From Verrucomicrobiota bacterium (GTDB lineage: Bacteria; Verrucomicrobiota; Verrucomicrobiia; Opitutales; UBA953): 57,715 nucleotides of DNA. Below are positions 17,735 through 26,901 of the stretch, piece by piece. How positions within the stretch are numbered: the first letter of the stretch is position 1; each line of letters begins with the position of its first letter. Below the pieces are notes generated by a model that was not told the origin of the DNA, made no database searches, and saw nothing but the letters and a program-made list of their open reading frames with translations. The translations under genes and the position numbers were made by a program. The stretch is taken from assembly GCA_003569205.1 (NCBI GenBank), contig BGOK01000005.1, positions 1 through 57,715 on the forward strand, written 5' to 3'.

Positions 17735-18757
17735 TTAGGTTTCTTCAACCGTTAGCGAAGGGGCGGGCGTCGCTGCGGTCCCCGTGGGCAAGCCAAGGTC
17801 GGCCCAAGCGGCGAAGGCAATCATGCCAGCATTGTCGCCGCAATGTTTCGGCTCAGCGATGAGCATCGGTAAGTCACGTTGGAGTGCGACATGAGTGAGC
17901 CGTTGCCGGAGCGTCTGGTTATTGGCCACACCACCAGAGAGGCCGACGGAGTTATACTCGCCGCGGTCGAGGGCTGCGCCGGCCTTGGAGACCAGTTGCT
18001 CGATGATCGCGTGTTGATAGCCCGCACAGAGGTCCGGTAAGTCGGCGGCGAGCTCAGCGTCGGATATCTTTTCAAGCTGGTAACGCAGGGCCGTCTTCAG
18101 CCCGGAGAAACTCATGCGCAGGTCGGCTTTCTCGGGGATACCGCGCGGGAAGACGTATTTACGTATGTCGCCACGGGCAGCGTGTTGCTCGATGAGGGCG
18201 CCGCCGGGGTAAGGGAGGCCGAGGAGTTTTGCCCCTTTATCGAAGGCTTCGCCAGCGGCGTCGTCGACGGTGCGGGCGATGACCGTGATACTCAGGTCCG
18301 TATCGAGGCGCACGAGCAAGGTATTACCGCCGGAGATGATGATACCGAGGTGCGGGAGCAGGGCTTTCCTGGCGGCGAGAAAGTTAGCGGGTGCTTGGGC
18401 GTGCAGGCCGATGAAGGGCGAGTGGACGTGCCCGCGGAGGTGGTTCACGCCAACGAGCGGCTTGCCCGTGGCGAGGGCCAAGGCGCGCGCGAAGCTGACG
18501 CCCATCGAGAGGCAGGGCAGGAGGCCTGGCCCGCGGGTCACCGCAATCAGCGAGACGGCCGCCAGTTCAGCGCGGTAATCTTCGAGCAACAACGGCAGGG
18601 CCGACAGGTGCATCCGGCTCGCTAGTTCAGGCACGACGCCGCCGAAGCGGACGTGGGCTTCGGCCTGTGAACTAATGACTTCCCGGCGGAGTCCCGCGGC
18701 CGGCTCGAACAAGGCGAGTGCGGATTCATCGCAGGAGCTTTCGATCGCGAGGATCAT
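17735..18757 (-). CDS. tsaD: tRNA N6-adenosine threonylcarbamoyltransferase
   Basis: Transfers threonylcarbamoyl to A37 of ANN-decoding tRNAs, together with TsaB and TsaE. The N-terminus ILAIESSCDESA and the metal-binding HLRGHVHSP (two His) are diagnostic. TRGPGLLPCL, SGGNTLL, DDAAGEAFDKGAKLLGLPYP and GGVANNQ follow in order. I start at the ATG at 18757 (MILAIESSCD); an in-frame start 12 codons upstream is possible but adds non-conserved residues. The MidA-like gene is divergent, 83 bases away. Confidence 0.95.
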   Translation of the reverse strand: MILAIESSCDESALALFEPAAGLRREVISSQAEAHVRFGGVVPELASRMHLSALPLLLEDYRAELAAVSLIAVTRGPGLLPCLSMGVSFARALALATGKPLVGVNHLRGHVHSPFIGLHAQAPANFLAARKALLPHLGIIISGGNTLLVRLDTDLSITVIARTVDDAAGEAFDKGAKLLGLPYPGGALIEQHAARGDIRKYVFPRGIPEKADLRMSFSGLKTALRYQLEKISDAELAADLPDLCAGYQHAIIEQLVSKAGAALDRGEYNSVGLSGGVANNQTLRQRLTHVALQRDLPMLIAEPKHCGDNAGMIAFAAWADLGLPTGTAATPAPSLTVEET

Positions 18758-18840
18758 TGGGGTGGAGTCAGTCCATTTCTGGGGCTGGCTCAACCTCGTT
18801 TCGTCTGGCGCTGACGAAAAGAGCCTCCCACGCTGGAGGC

Positions 18841-19815
18841 ATGGACGCCCCAGCCCGCCATGCCGCGATTGTGGACGTGCTTCGTCGCGAAGCCCGTGGC
18901 GGGGTGATGCCGTTTGTTCGTTTGGTGGAAGCAGCGTTGTATGCGCCCGGCCTAGGTTATTACGTGAGTGACCGCCCGCGCGTTGGGAAGGTAGCTGGCA
19001 CCGATTTCACCACGGCCGCGGCGCTGGGCCCGATGTTCGGTGAACTCATCGCTGCCGCGGCGCAGACCTTGGTCGGTGACCTCTCGACACATACGCTCGT
19101 TGAGGTGGGCGCCGAACCTGGCCAAGCGCATTTCGCGAGCGTGGTGCCGTTGTTTGCCGGGACACGTGTTTTCCGGGTCGGCGAAAAGCCCGCACTCCCC
19201 ACGCGCACGGTGCTGGTCGCCAACGAACTACTCGATGCGCAGCCTTTCCATCGCTTCGTCTTTCAAGGCGACGGCTGGCGCGAACTCGGCGTCCGGGTCG
19301 ATGGTGCTGAACTCACGGTCGAGGCTCTGCCGGATTTCTCGTCTGCTTCCGCGGCCGCCTTCGCTGCCTCGTTACCCTTGGCGTCCGATGGTTGGTTACT
19401 CGATGCGCCCTTGGCAGCGGAGACCCTGCTCGAGCGTTTGCTCGGCGGTGGCTGGAGTGGGGCAGTCATCTTGTTGGATTACGGTAAGACCCTGGCGCAG
19501 TGCCTCGAAGGGTCGCCGGCCGGGACGGCCCGTGCGTACCGTAGTCACCAGCTCTCGGGAGCGATCCTGGAGAACCTTGGCTCGCAGGACCTGACGTGCC
19601 ACGTCCTCTGGGATCGACTGGAGCCGATCCTCGTTGCCCAAGGTTTCCGCTCGGTGCGCCTGGAACGTCAGGAGGCCTTTTTCGTGAAGCATGCGGCCTC
19701 GGCCATGGAGCGGATTATGACCTCCGGGGACAATGAGGCCACTGGGCGTCTGCGGGCTTTGACGCACCCGGCCCATTTCGGGGCTAAATTTCAAGTCCTC
19801 TCGGGAATTCGCTGA
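18841..19815 (+). CDS. MidA/NDUFAF7-type SAM-dependent methyltransferase
   Basis: 324 residues starting with a segment (FVRLVEAALYAPGLGYY) characteristic of the MidA family (DUF185). The SAM site is in LVEVGAEPGQAHFAS and VLVANELLDAQPFHRF is the second family signature. LLDYGKTLAQ and a C-terminal FFVKH follow. Mitochondrial NDUFAF7 methylates an arginine of a complex I subunit. The bacterial target is not established. The glutamate-glycine SAM loop is slightly degenerate (GAEPG in place of GxGxG). Confidence 0.85.
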   Translation: MDAPARHAAIVDVLRREARGGVMPFVRLVEAALYAPGLGYYVSDRPRVGKVAGTDFTTAAALGPMFGELIAAAAQTLVGDLSTHTLVEVGAEPGQAHFASVVPLFAGTRVFRVGEKPALPTRTVLVANELLDAQPFHRFVFQGDGWRELGVRVDGAELTVEALPDFSSASAAAFAASLPLASDGWLLDAPLAAETLLERLLGGGWSGAVILLDYGKTLAQCLEGSPAGTARAYRSHQLSGAILENLGSQDLTCHVLWDRLEPILVAQGFRSVRLERQEAFFVKHAASAMERIMTSGDNEATGRLRALTHPAHFGAKFQVLSGIR

Positions 19816-19902
19816 TTCGTCGGCGGGGAGGCCAAGTTTCTTGAAGCCATCCTCGACCTCGGGGGAACAACCCTTTTCCTAGGGTGACTCCCCATTATAC
19901 CC

Positions 19903-22900
19903 ATGAGGTCCATAGCATTCTTATTCGCATCCCTTTTTATCGGCGCCGCTACCCTGCAGGCCGACGTGAAGGTCATCCAAGCCTTCGAAGGCGACGGCTT
20001 TGATAGCTGGCAGACTACGGGCACGGCCTTCGGCCTCGCTCCGGTGGCAGGCAAGGTCACTGGCGTGAATGGCGAGTTCCGTAATTACGGCGGCAACGCG
20101 TTAGTTGTCTCGGGCCATGGCGGTGATGCCGCGACCGGCACGTTGACCTCCCCCGACATTCTGCTCACGCACCCTTTCCTCGGTTTCCTCGTCGCTGGCG
20201 GAAATCATTCTGGCAAGACGGCGGTGCAGCTGCTCATCAACGGCAAGGTTGTCCGCGAAGCCGTCGGCAAGAACGGCCTGACCCTCGCCGAGGTCATCTG
20301 GGACATCGCTGAGTTCAAGGGGAAGAAAGGCGTTGTCCGCATGGTCGACAGCGAAGTGGGTGCTTGGGGCTTCATCGCCGCTGACCACTTTCTGTTTTCG
20401 TCCGACAACAAGCCGAAGTTCTCATCGGGTGGCCGTCCGAAGCCCAAGGCCGCCAACAACCTCGTGCGCGTGGCGGGCGAAGGCAGCGCGGCCCTCGAGC
20501 CCGGTGCGACGTTCAAGGTCACTGGTGGTCACAAGGAAACCGGCGTGACCTCGCCGACGGCGATCGCTTTCGCCAACGATGGTAGCCTCTATGTCGCGGA
20601 GACGCATCGCTTTCGCTTTGGCGTCGAGGACGACCGTAACAACCTCTTCTGGTATCATGACGACTTGGCGGCCAAGACCACGGCGGATCGCTTAGCCCTT
20701 CACCAGAAGTGGGTCGGCAAGAGGTCCATTGAGTGGATGACGGACAAGTCCGAAAAGATTCGCTTCCTCACCGATGAGCAGGGTGACGGCGTCTTCGCTA
20801 AATCGAAGATGTTCGACGACAAGTTTAATGACGTCCTCGACGGCACGGGTGCCGGGGTGATGGCGTGGGACGATAACGTCTACTTCGCTTGTATCCCGCG
20901 CATCTGGATGCTGCAGGATCCGAAGCAGGATGGCAATGAAGGCCAGCGCAAGGTCCTCCAGGACGGTTTTGGCGTGCGTATTTCCCTTTCGGGGCACGAC
21001 ATGAACGGCTTCGCCATCGGCTACGACGGCCGCGTGTGGGGTACCATCGGCGACCGTGGTTTCAACATCGTCACGAAGGAAGGCAAGAAATACGACTCGC
21101 GTAATCGCGGCGCTGTCTTCCGCTTTGAGCCAGATGGATCCAATTTCGAAGTCGTGCACTTCGGCCTGCGTAATCCGAAGGAAATCGCCTTCGACGATTT
21201 CGGTAACGGCATCTCGGTGGATAACAATTCCGACCAAGGCGACCAAGCCCGCGTCGTCTACGTTGTCGAAGGCGCCGACTCCGGTTGGGAAATGGAACAC
21301 CAAGCGATGCACACCTTCCACCGTGAGATTGGCCTCGAGCAGCGTCCGCCTTCCCGCTGGATGACCGAAAAGGTCTGGGAGCTTCAGAACCCGGTGCAGC
21401 CGGCCTTCATTATCCCACCCACCGCTTACCTGAGTTCGGGTCCTTCCGGCCTGACTTACCACCCGGGCGCTGGTTACCTCGAGGCCGAGGCTAAGCACTT
21501 CCATATTTGCGATTACCGTGGGTCCGCGGGCGCGTCTGGCATTTGGTCGTTCAAGGTTGAGCCTGCCGGCGCGGGCATGAAGATGACCAGCTCGCACCAA
21601 CTGCTCTGGGGCGTTGCCGCGACCGATGTCGAGTACGACTGGAAGGGCCGCTTGGTGGTTTCCGACTTTATCACCGGCTGGCAATCGCACAACGCGGGCC
21701 GTATTATCACCCTGTCCGCTGAGAAGATGATGAAGCCCGAGTCTGCGTCCACGGTGGCCAGCCTCATCAAAGATGGTTTCGGCAAGCGTGGCTCGGCTGA
21801 ATTATCCAAGCTGCTGGCGCATGATGACCAGCGCATCCGTCTCCGTGCCCAGATTGAATTGACCCGTCGCCCCGACGCCGCTGATCGCTTTGAAGCCGCG
21901 ACGAAGTCCGCTAATCCCCTCGAGCGCGTCCACGGTATTTGGGGCCTCGGTATCCTCGCCCGTCGTGGCGCCGCCATCGCTCCGAGCGAGGCCTTCAACG
22001 GCAAGTCCACGCCGGTCGCCCCGTTGGCTGACCGCGTCGCCGCCGCCAATCGCCTCGTACCCTTGCTGAGCCACGCTGACGCCGAAGTCCGCGCGCAAGC
22101 GGTCCGTGTCCTCCAGGAAAGCCCGCTGAAGGGTAACGACCTCCCGCTCGGTAAGCTGATTCTCGATCCCTCACTCCGCGTGCGTTCGTTCGCCGCCATT
22201 GCCGCGGGCCGCCTCGCTGCCGCTAAGCACCTACCCGAAGTCCTGACAATGCTCCGTGAAAACGCCGATAAGGATCCGGTGCTTCGCCATGCAGGGTCAT
22301 TCGCCATCGACCTCATCTGCCAGACTCCGGCGTCCTTCGATGCCGTGGCCAAGGATGACAACGCCTCCGTGCGCCTCGCCGCGGTGATTGCCCTTCGCCG
22401 TCGCCTCGACCCATCAGCTGCCCGCTTCGTGAACGATAAGTCCACGGTGGTTGCTGATGAAGCAATCCGTGCCGTCCATGACCTTGGCCTCGAGCCCGGC
22501 CGTCCGGCGGTGGCCGCACTCCTTGACGCGCGCGATAAGCGTGCTTGGACGCCTTTCATGCTGCGTCGTCTCGTCTACAGTGCCTTCCGCCTCGGTGGTG
22601 AGCAGAACGCTGCCCGCGTGGTCGGTGTCGCCGTCGACGAGAAGCTACCTGACGAAGTCCGCAATGAGGCCCTACGTCTCCTCGCCCAGTGGGCCAATCC
22701 TTATCCCGTCGACCAGTCGACCGGCCATTGGTTGCCGCTGCCTCCGCGCGATCCCAAGGAAGTCCGCACCAGCCTAACCGCCGCGCTGCCACAGCTCCTC
22801 AAGGGCAATTCGGATACTTTGAAGTCCGCCTTAGAACTCGTGACGCTGTTCCAACTCGATGTGGCTTCCTTGCCTGTCGATACGCTCACCACGTTGGCTG

Positions 22901-24231
22901 CTAACCAGAAGCTCAGTGGTTCCGCCCGGGCTAAGGCGCTGGCGATGCTCCTCGCCCGTAAGCCTGCGAACGCCGTCGAACTCGCCGACAAATATGCCAA
23001 GGACGCTAAGGACGAAGTAGCCATGGTCGCGATTGGCGAACTCGCGCAGCGCAATCCGGCTCAAGGCCTCGGCGAACTCTCTAATGCGGCCAAGACAGGC
23101 TCTCCTGCCCGCCGCCAAGGTGCCTGGAAGGCTCTCGCCAAGTTGCAGGCTTCGGGCGTCGAAGCCCTGTTCGTCGAACAGCTCTCGGCCCTCGGTGCCG
23201 CTAAGGGCGTGTCACCGGCTGCGATTGAGTTATTGGAAGCCGCTGCGGCTCGTCCCGAGGCCTCCGTCAAGGATGCCTTGGCTAAGCTGAAGACCGCTTT
23301 GGCTGACCCGAGTAACGCCTTGGCCAAGTGGTTACCAGCCCTCGAAGGCGGCGACGCCACTAATGGCTTTGCGCTCTTCCAAGCCTTGCCTGCCGGCCAG
23401 TGCCTCCGTTGTCACCGCGCCTCGGCCGACTCCCATGCCGCTGGCGGTGAAGCCGGCCCGAACCTTGCGGGCATCGCTAAGCGTGGTGATCGCCGTTACC
23501 TCCTTGAGTCGGTCGTCCAGTCCTCGGCCGTCGTTGTCTCTGGTTATGGCACCGTGAATATCGACCTCGCCAATGGTGGCGCGCTCACTGGTACGCTGCT
23601 GCAGGAGAAGCCTGACTTCGTCGATGTGGACGTCGCTGGCAATCGCTGGCGTGTCGCTCGTAAGGACGTGAAGGCCATGACCGCGCCGGTTTCTGGCATG
23701 CCCGCCATGGATAGCGTCCTGTCACTCAATGAAGTCCGTGACCTCGTCGCCTGGATGGCCACGCTCGAGAAGGGTGTCGCCGCGACCAAGGCCCCTGAGC
23801 CTAAGCCGCTCGATATCTCGACCATCAAGCCCGTCGTCCATGCTGCTGGTGTCGATCCAGACGTAATGGCCTTGGGTAAGCAGATGTTTGCGATGTGCTC
23901 GGCCTGTCACGGCCCGAACGCTGAAGGTGGCCCCATCGCTCCGCCCCTCGCTAAGTCGAACTGGGTGAATGGTCCCGTCGAGAACCTCATCCGCATCCAG
24001 CTCCGCGGCCTGCAGGGTCCGATCACCGTCTCGGGTAAGGAGTATAAGCTCCCTGGTCCAATGCCCGCGCAGGCCTATCAGACCGACGAGCAGATTGCGG
24101 CCGTCCTGACCTATGTCCGTAATACCTTCGGCAATGACGCTTCACCGGTGAAGCCCGAGCAGGTCAAAGCCCTGCGTGGCGAAGTCGGTAAGCCTCCGCT
24201 GACCGAGGCCGACCTCGTCCCGGCGAAGTAA
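19903..24231 (+). CDS. PVC-type dehydrogenase, HEAT repeats and two c-type haems
   Basis: A 1442-residue secreted protein. The signal peptide ends ATLQA. Residues 25-165 form a jelly-roll-like domain (FDSWQTTGTAFG...). About 190-600 is the PVC sorbosone/glucose-dehydrogenase-like propeller (SPTAIAFANDGSLYVAET, GLRNPKEIAFDDFGNG). About 640-1130 is HEAT-like helical repeats. The PVC-type haem domain has C1167-LRCH and is followed by VSGYGTVNIDL and an LNEVRDLVAWM tail. A second, class I cytochrome c domain has C1332-SACH. The C-terminal part is close to the cytochromes of the ACIII operon (GPITV...TYVRNTFGN). Probably oxidises sugars or alcohols in the periplasm and passes electrons to soluble acceptors (inference). 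The start is preceded by ccattataccc and a terminator follows. Confidence 0.92.
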   Translation: MRSIAFLFASLFIGAATLQADVKVIQAFEGDGFDSWQTTGTAFGLAPVAGKVTGVNGEFRNYGGNALVVSGHGGDAATGTLTSPDILLTHPFLGFLVAGGNHSGKTAVQLLINGKVVREAVGKNGLTLAEVIWDIAEFKGKKGVVRMVDSEVGAWGFIAADHFLFSSDNKPKFSSGGRPKPKAANNLVRVAGEGSAALEPGATFKVTGGHKETGVTSPTAIAFANDGSLYVAETHRFRFGVEDDRNNLFWYHDDLAAKTTADRLALHQKWVGKRSIEWMTDKSEKIRFLTDEQGDGVFAKSKMFDDKFNDVLDGTGAGVMAWDDNVYFACIPRIWMLQDPKQDGNEGQRKVLQDGFGVRISLSGHDMNGFAIGYDGRVWGTIGDRGFNIVTKEGKKYDSRNRGAVFRFEPDGSNFEVVHFGLRNPKEIAFDDFGNGISVDNNSDQGDQARVVYVVEGADSGWEMEHQAMHTFHREIGLEQRPPSRWMTEKVWELQNPVQPAFIIPPTAYLSSGPSGLTYHPGAGYLEAEAKHFHICDYRGSAGASGIWSFKVEPAGAGMKMTSSHQLLWGVAATDVEYDWKGRLVVSDFITGWQSHNAGRIITLSAEKMMKPESASTVASLIKDGFGKRGSAELSKLLAHDDQRIRLRAQIELTRRPDAADRFEAATKSANPLERVHGIWGLGILARRGAAIAPSEAFNGKSTPVAPLADRVAAANRLVPLLSHADAEVRAQAVRVLQESPLKGNDLPLGKLILDPSLRVRSFAAIAAGRLAAAKHLPEVLTMLRENADKDPVLRHAGSFAIDLICQTPASFDAVAKDDNASVRLAAVIALRRRLDPSAARFVNDKSTVVADEAIRAVHDLGLEPGRPAVAALLDARDKRAWTPFMLRRLVYSAFRLGGEQNAARVVGVAVDEKLPDEVRNEALRLLAQWANPYPVDQSTGHWLPLPPRDPKEVRTSLTAALPQLLKGNSDTLKSALELVTLFQLDVASLPVDTLTTLAANQKLSGSARAKALAMLLARKPANAVELADKYAKDAKDEVAMVAIGELAQRNPAQGLGELSNAAKTGSPARRQGAWKALAKLQASGVEALFVEQLSALGAAKGVSPAAIELLEAAAARPEASVKDALAKLKTALADPSNALAKWLPALEGGDATNGFALFQALPAGQCLRCHRASADSHAAGGEAGPNLAGIAKRGDRRYLLESVVQSSAVVVSGYGTVNIDLANGGALTGTLLQEKPDFVDVDVAGNRWRVARKDVKAMTAPVSGMPAMDSVLSLNEVRDLVAWMATLEKGVAATKAPEPKPLDISTIKPVVHAAGVDPDVMALGKQMFAMCSACHGPNAEGGPIAPPLAKSNWVNGPVENLIRIQLRGLQGPITVSGKEYKLPGPMPAQAYQTDEQIAAVLTYVRNTFGNDASPVKPEQVKALRGEVGKPPLTEADLVPAK

Positions 24232-24250
24232 GCCGCAGCATGGGTAAAGT

Positions 24251-24286
24251 AAAAGGCCGGACGGAGGAAACTCCGCCCGGCCTTTT
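24251..24286. terminator. Bidirectional terminator
   Basis: AAAAGGCCGG-a-CGGAG, loop gaaa, CTCCG-c-CCGGCCTTTT. Runs of A and T on the two sides allow use by the PVC dehydrogenase gene (+) and the convergent membrane-protein gene (-). Confidence 0.88.
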
Positions 24287-24304
24287 CGTTGCCGTCAGCT
24301 CAGC

Positions 24305-26620
24305 CTACTTCCTGATCCTGACCTCGAGGAGACTCGCGCGTTTATCGTCCCGGACGCTCACGCCAAGCAGGTCTTTGGCCGAGATGACGATGGCGGCCTG
24401 CGGACGGGTCGTGAAGGTCTGTTTCTCGCCGCGGATAACCTGAACTTCCGCGTTAAGGTAGCCATTGTTTAGTCGCACATTCTTGAACTCAATCGTCGTA
24501 GCCACGTCCGTTTCGGGAAGCGTATGCAGCAGGACGAACTCGTTCGGGAACTTCGGCGTCACCGCATTCTGTCCATTCACGGGGGCGGGGTGGAAAGTCG
24601 CCGCAAAATCCGCTTCCGTGCTGATCAGTTTGGTCACGGGCTTAGCTGACTTTAACGTCACGAAGAAGCGCTCTAAAGGTTGGTGGGTGAAAGCCTGGAG
24701 CGTGGCAAAGGGGGCGGGTTTGAGGGCGACGAGGCCGGCCTTGCCGTTGGGTAGCACGCCGACTTCCGCAAACAGTTTACCGGTATTGCGGAGTTTTTCC
24801 CATGCCAGCCCTGTGCCTTCGGCGACGTAGTAGGACTCGATACCCGCTCGGACGTCGCCGTTATTCCAGTTCCACCGGCCTTGCCCCTTACGGGTCAGCA
24901 GGAACGGAACGCTGGACGGCTTGGTCAAGGTTGGCTCACCGTAGCTGGCAACACCGTCCGCCCCTTTCTTTAAGGGGATGTAGATGGGGGCGTCGTCTTT
25001 GATCGTATAACTGAAGGACGCGTTTAAATCGGTTGGGCCGGGATGCAGCTGATTCCATTCCTTCAGCAGGTTTTCCTTCTGGGTGGAGTTGAATGCCTGG
25101 AAGCCGTAGCTGAGAATCACGTAGTCGCCCTTGGTGAGGTCACGCGGATCGACGGGCTCGCAGACCAGTAAGAAACGTTCACCCGAGGCCAGCGGTCGGC
25201 TGTGATCATAGACCATCCAGCCAAGCACGCCGAACTGTAGCGCCAAGGCTCCGACGAGCAGGCGAGTGCGCATGGGCATGAGTTTCGCCACCATGGCTTC
25301 GAGCCAGGACGGACGGAAGTCAGGCATCTCTTCGGCAATCTCTGCCTCGCGTGGTTGGCGCCAGACCATGGCGAGTCCGAACAGCACCAATCCGATGAAC
25401 AGGAAGATGCCCGCCATGCCGAGGTACCCCAGCTCCTTCTCGATGTCGACGTAGCGCCAAGTGAGCCAACCGAGGAAGACTAGGGCCCCGTAGACGTAGG
25501 GACGCAGGCGTTTCTCGCCGAGCCCTTGGCGAATGAGCGTCACGGCGAGCAGTAGCGTCGTCACGTTGGCGATCGCCACGATGAGCACCCAGAGTTGGTC
25601 GCGTTGCCTGAAGTTGTCGACGTTCAGGCTGCCGAGTAGGCTCGTGCTGAGAGCGAGTACGGCCACGAGGCCGAGCCAAGCTGCATGGCTGTCTTGGCGT
25701 TGGCGGGCACGGACGATGGCCCAGATGGCTAAGCCTGCGGTCACGGCGGAGAAGATTAAGTCGTGCCGCAGGAAGTTTCCGGCCATCCGGTTGTGGCTCG
25801 CGCTGTCCATGCTGCCGAGCGCCAGCGTGACGAACGCGACGCCTAAGGCCCCGATAAAACGGAAGCCGCGACCACGCGGGTCGCCCGTGGGGTGCAGGGC
25901 TGCGATGACCAGCGGGAGTACGAAGACGTGGGCGGGCGTGTGTCCGCCAAACATGAACCATAAGAACAGCGTCGACCACGCCAAGGCCCCGGCGAGTGCC
26001 GGCCGGGCCCGTCGGTAGGCGGCCATCGCGGTCGGTGCGATTAAAAGCAGGAAGACCAGGCGCTCGCCATGGTGGAGGGCCCTTTCCCGCCAGGCGTAGT
26101 GGTCGGTCTCCATGTTCAGCCAAGTCCCCGCCAGCACGATGACGACCAAGTGAAGAACGGTCGCGTCGAGCAGGAGGGCGAAGGGTATCGTGAAGATGCA
26201 CCAAGCCAGCAAGGCATCAGGGCTATGGGCGTCGAGGTGGTAGATCTGCCCGATGAGCGCGATGCCGCCGCCATACATTAGGCAGCCCAGCAGGTGGCCG
26301 ATGATGGTGCTGCGTTCTTGGCCTTTCAGGAAGAAGTAGAGGCCGGCGCCTTGAATGACGGCGAGGGCGGTGAACACGATGGTCAACTGGCCCTCGCGGG
26401 AGAAGTCGGCCCAATTATGGCTGATGACGAGGAAGATGGATGCCCCGAAGAGCATGACCGCCAGCGTGCGCAGCGCGAAGGCGAGGGCACCGGAGTCGGT
26501 GGCATCTTCTGGGTATCTGGCGAGAATCCGTTCGCGTTGCTCGGCGCCGATGAGGCCGTCGGAGTTCCAGGCGGCGGATTCCTTGGCCAGCCATTCGCGG
26601 AAACCTTTGGGGAGGGACAT
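24305..26620 (-). CDS. DUF2157 membrane protein fused to a GDYXXLXY domain
   Basis: 771 residues. The N-terminal part (about 1-90) resembles DUF2157: a soluble helix LPKGFREWLAKESAAW, then ERILARYPED and repeated hydrophobic helices, roughly a dozen in all up to about residue 450. The C-terminal 300 residues form the GDYXXLXY domain, with LTKGDYVILSYGF at about 497-509, and are probably periplasmic. In other bacteria DUF2157/DUF4401 and GDYXXLXY are encoded by two adjacent genes; here they are one protein. Its function is unknown. The upstream region is G-rich on the opposite strand. Confidence 0.85.
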   Translation of the reverse strand: MSLPKGFREWLAKESAAWNSDGLIGAEQRERILARYPEDATDSGALAFALRTLAVMLFGASIFLVISHNWADFSREGQLTIVFTALAVIQGAGLYFFLKGQERSTIIGHLLGCLMYGGGIALIGQIYHLDAHSPDALLAWCIFTIPFALLLDATVLHLVVIVLAGTWLNMETDHYAWRERALHHGERLVFLLLIAPTAMAAYRRARPALAGALAWSTLFLWFMFGGHTPAHVFVLPLVIAALHPTGDPRGRGFRFIGALGVAFVTLALGSMDSASHNRMAGNFLRHDLIFSAVTAGLAIWAIVRARQRQDSHAAWLGLVAVLALSTSLLGSLNVDNFRQRDQLWVLIVAIANVTTLLLAVTLIRQGLGEKRLRPYVYGALVFLGWLTWRYVDIEKELGYLGMAGIFLFIGLVLFGLAMVWRQPREAEIAEEMPDFRPSWLEAMVAKLMPMRTRLLVGALALQFGVLGWMVYDHSRPLASGERFLLVCEPVDPRDLTKGDYVILSYGFQAFNSTQKENLLKEWNQLHPGPTDLNASFSYTIKDDAPIYIPLKKGADGVASYGEPTLTKPSSVPFLLTRKGQGRWNWNNGDVRAGIESYYVAEGTGLAWEKLRNTGKLFAEVGVLPNGKAGLVALKPAPFATLQAFTHQPLERFFVTLKSAKPVTKLISTEADFAATFHPAPVNGQNAVTPKFPNEFVLLHTLPETDVATTIEFKNVRLNNGYLNAEVQVIRGEKQTFTTRPQAAIVISAKDLLGVSVRDDKRASLLEVRIRK

Positions 26621-26700
26621 GGGGGGAAGGTTAACGGGGATGGGGGAAGGGGGGAAGGGGATTTAGGGGAGAGGGGGAAGGGGGTAGGGGGTTGGCGGAT
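26621..26700. other. G-tract-rich leader of the DUF2157 gene
   Basis: The + strand holds at least eight runs of four or more G within about 75 bases just upstream of the minus-strand start codon, for example gggggaaggggggaagggg. It is the template strand for that gene, so a quadruplex there could affect its transcription (inference). Confidence 0.5.
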
Positions 26701-26832
26701 GGCGGGAAGCGGATGGCGGTTGGGGGCGATCTCAGAAGAGCTACTGGGTTTTTGCGTTCGATTCAGCAATCTCTTGGTCGCGACGTTTTCATTCCTCTGC
26801 CAACCGCTAACCGCCATCCCCTAACCGCTACT
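26684..26832. repeat. Inverted GCGGTT-type repeats flanking 75 bases
   Basis: GTTGGCGGATGGCGG with GCGGATGGCGGTTGG on the left faces CCAACCGCTAACCGCCAT with CTAACCGCT on the right, enclosing a unique stretch. The words match the repeat at 6632-6655. It has no coding capacity and could be a mobile palindromic element. Confidence 0.5.
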
Positions 26833-26851
26833 TCGTTGCCTCTTCCGACAA

Positions 26852-26880
26852 TAAAAAGCCCCGGCGGGTGCCGGGGCTTC
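26852..26880 (-). terminator. Terminator of the class I aldolase gene
   Basis: Read on the minus strand, AAGCCCCGG-caccc-...CCGGGGCTTTTTATTG gives a 9-base stem followed by a U-run, 22 bases after the aldolase stop codon. Confidence 0.88.
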
Positions 26881-26901
26881 GTTCGGGAGGTGGCGGACGC
26901 C

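Noticed and set aside
17735..18793. Longer tsaD start at 18793
   Set aside because: The 12 extra residues are not conserved; the family begins at ILAIESSCDE, directly after the ATG at 18757.
20692..21690. 332-codon minus-strand frame
   Set aside because: Antisense to the PVC dehydrogenase propeller; no recognisable motif.
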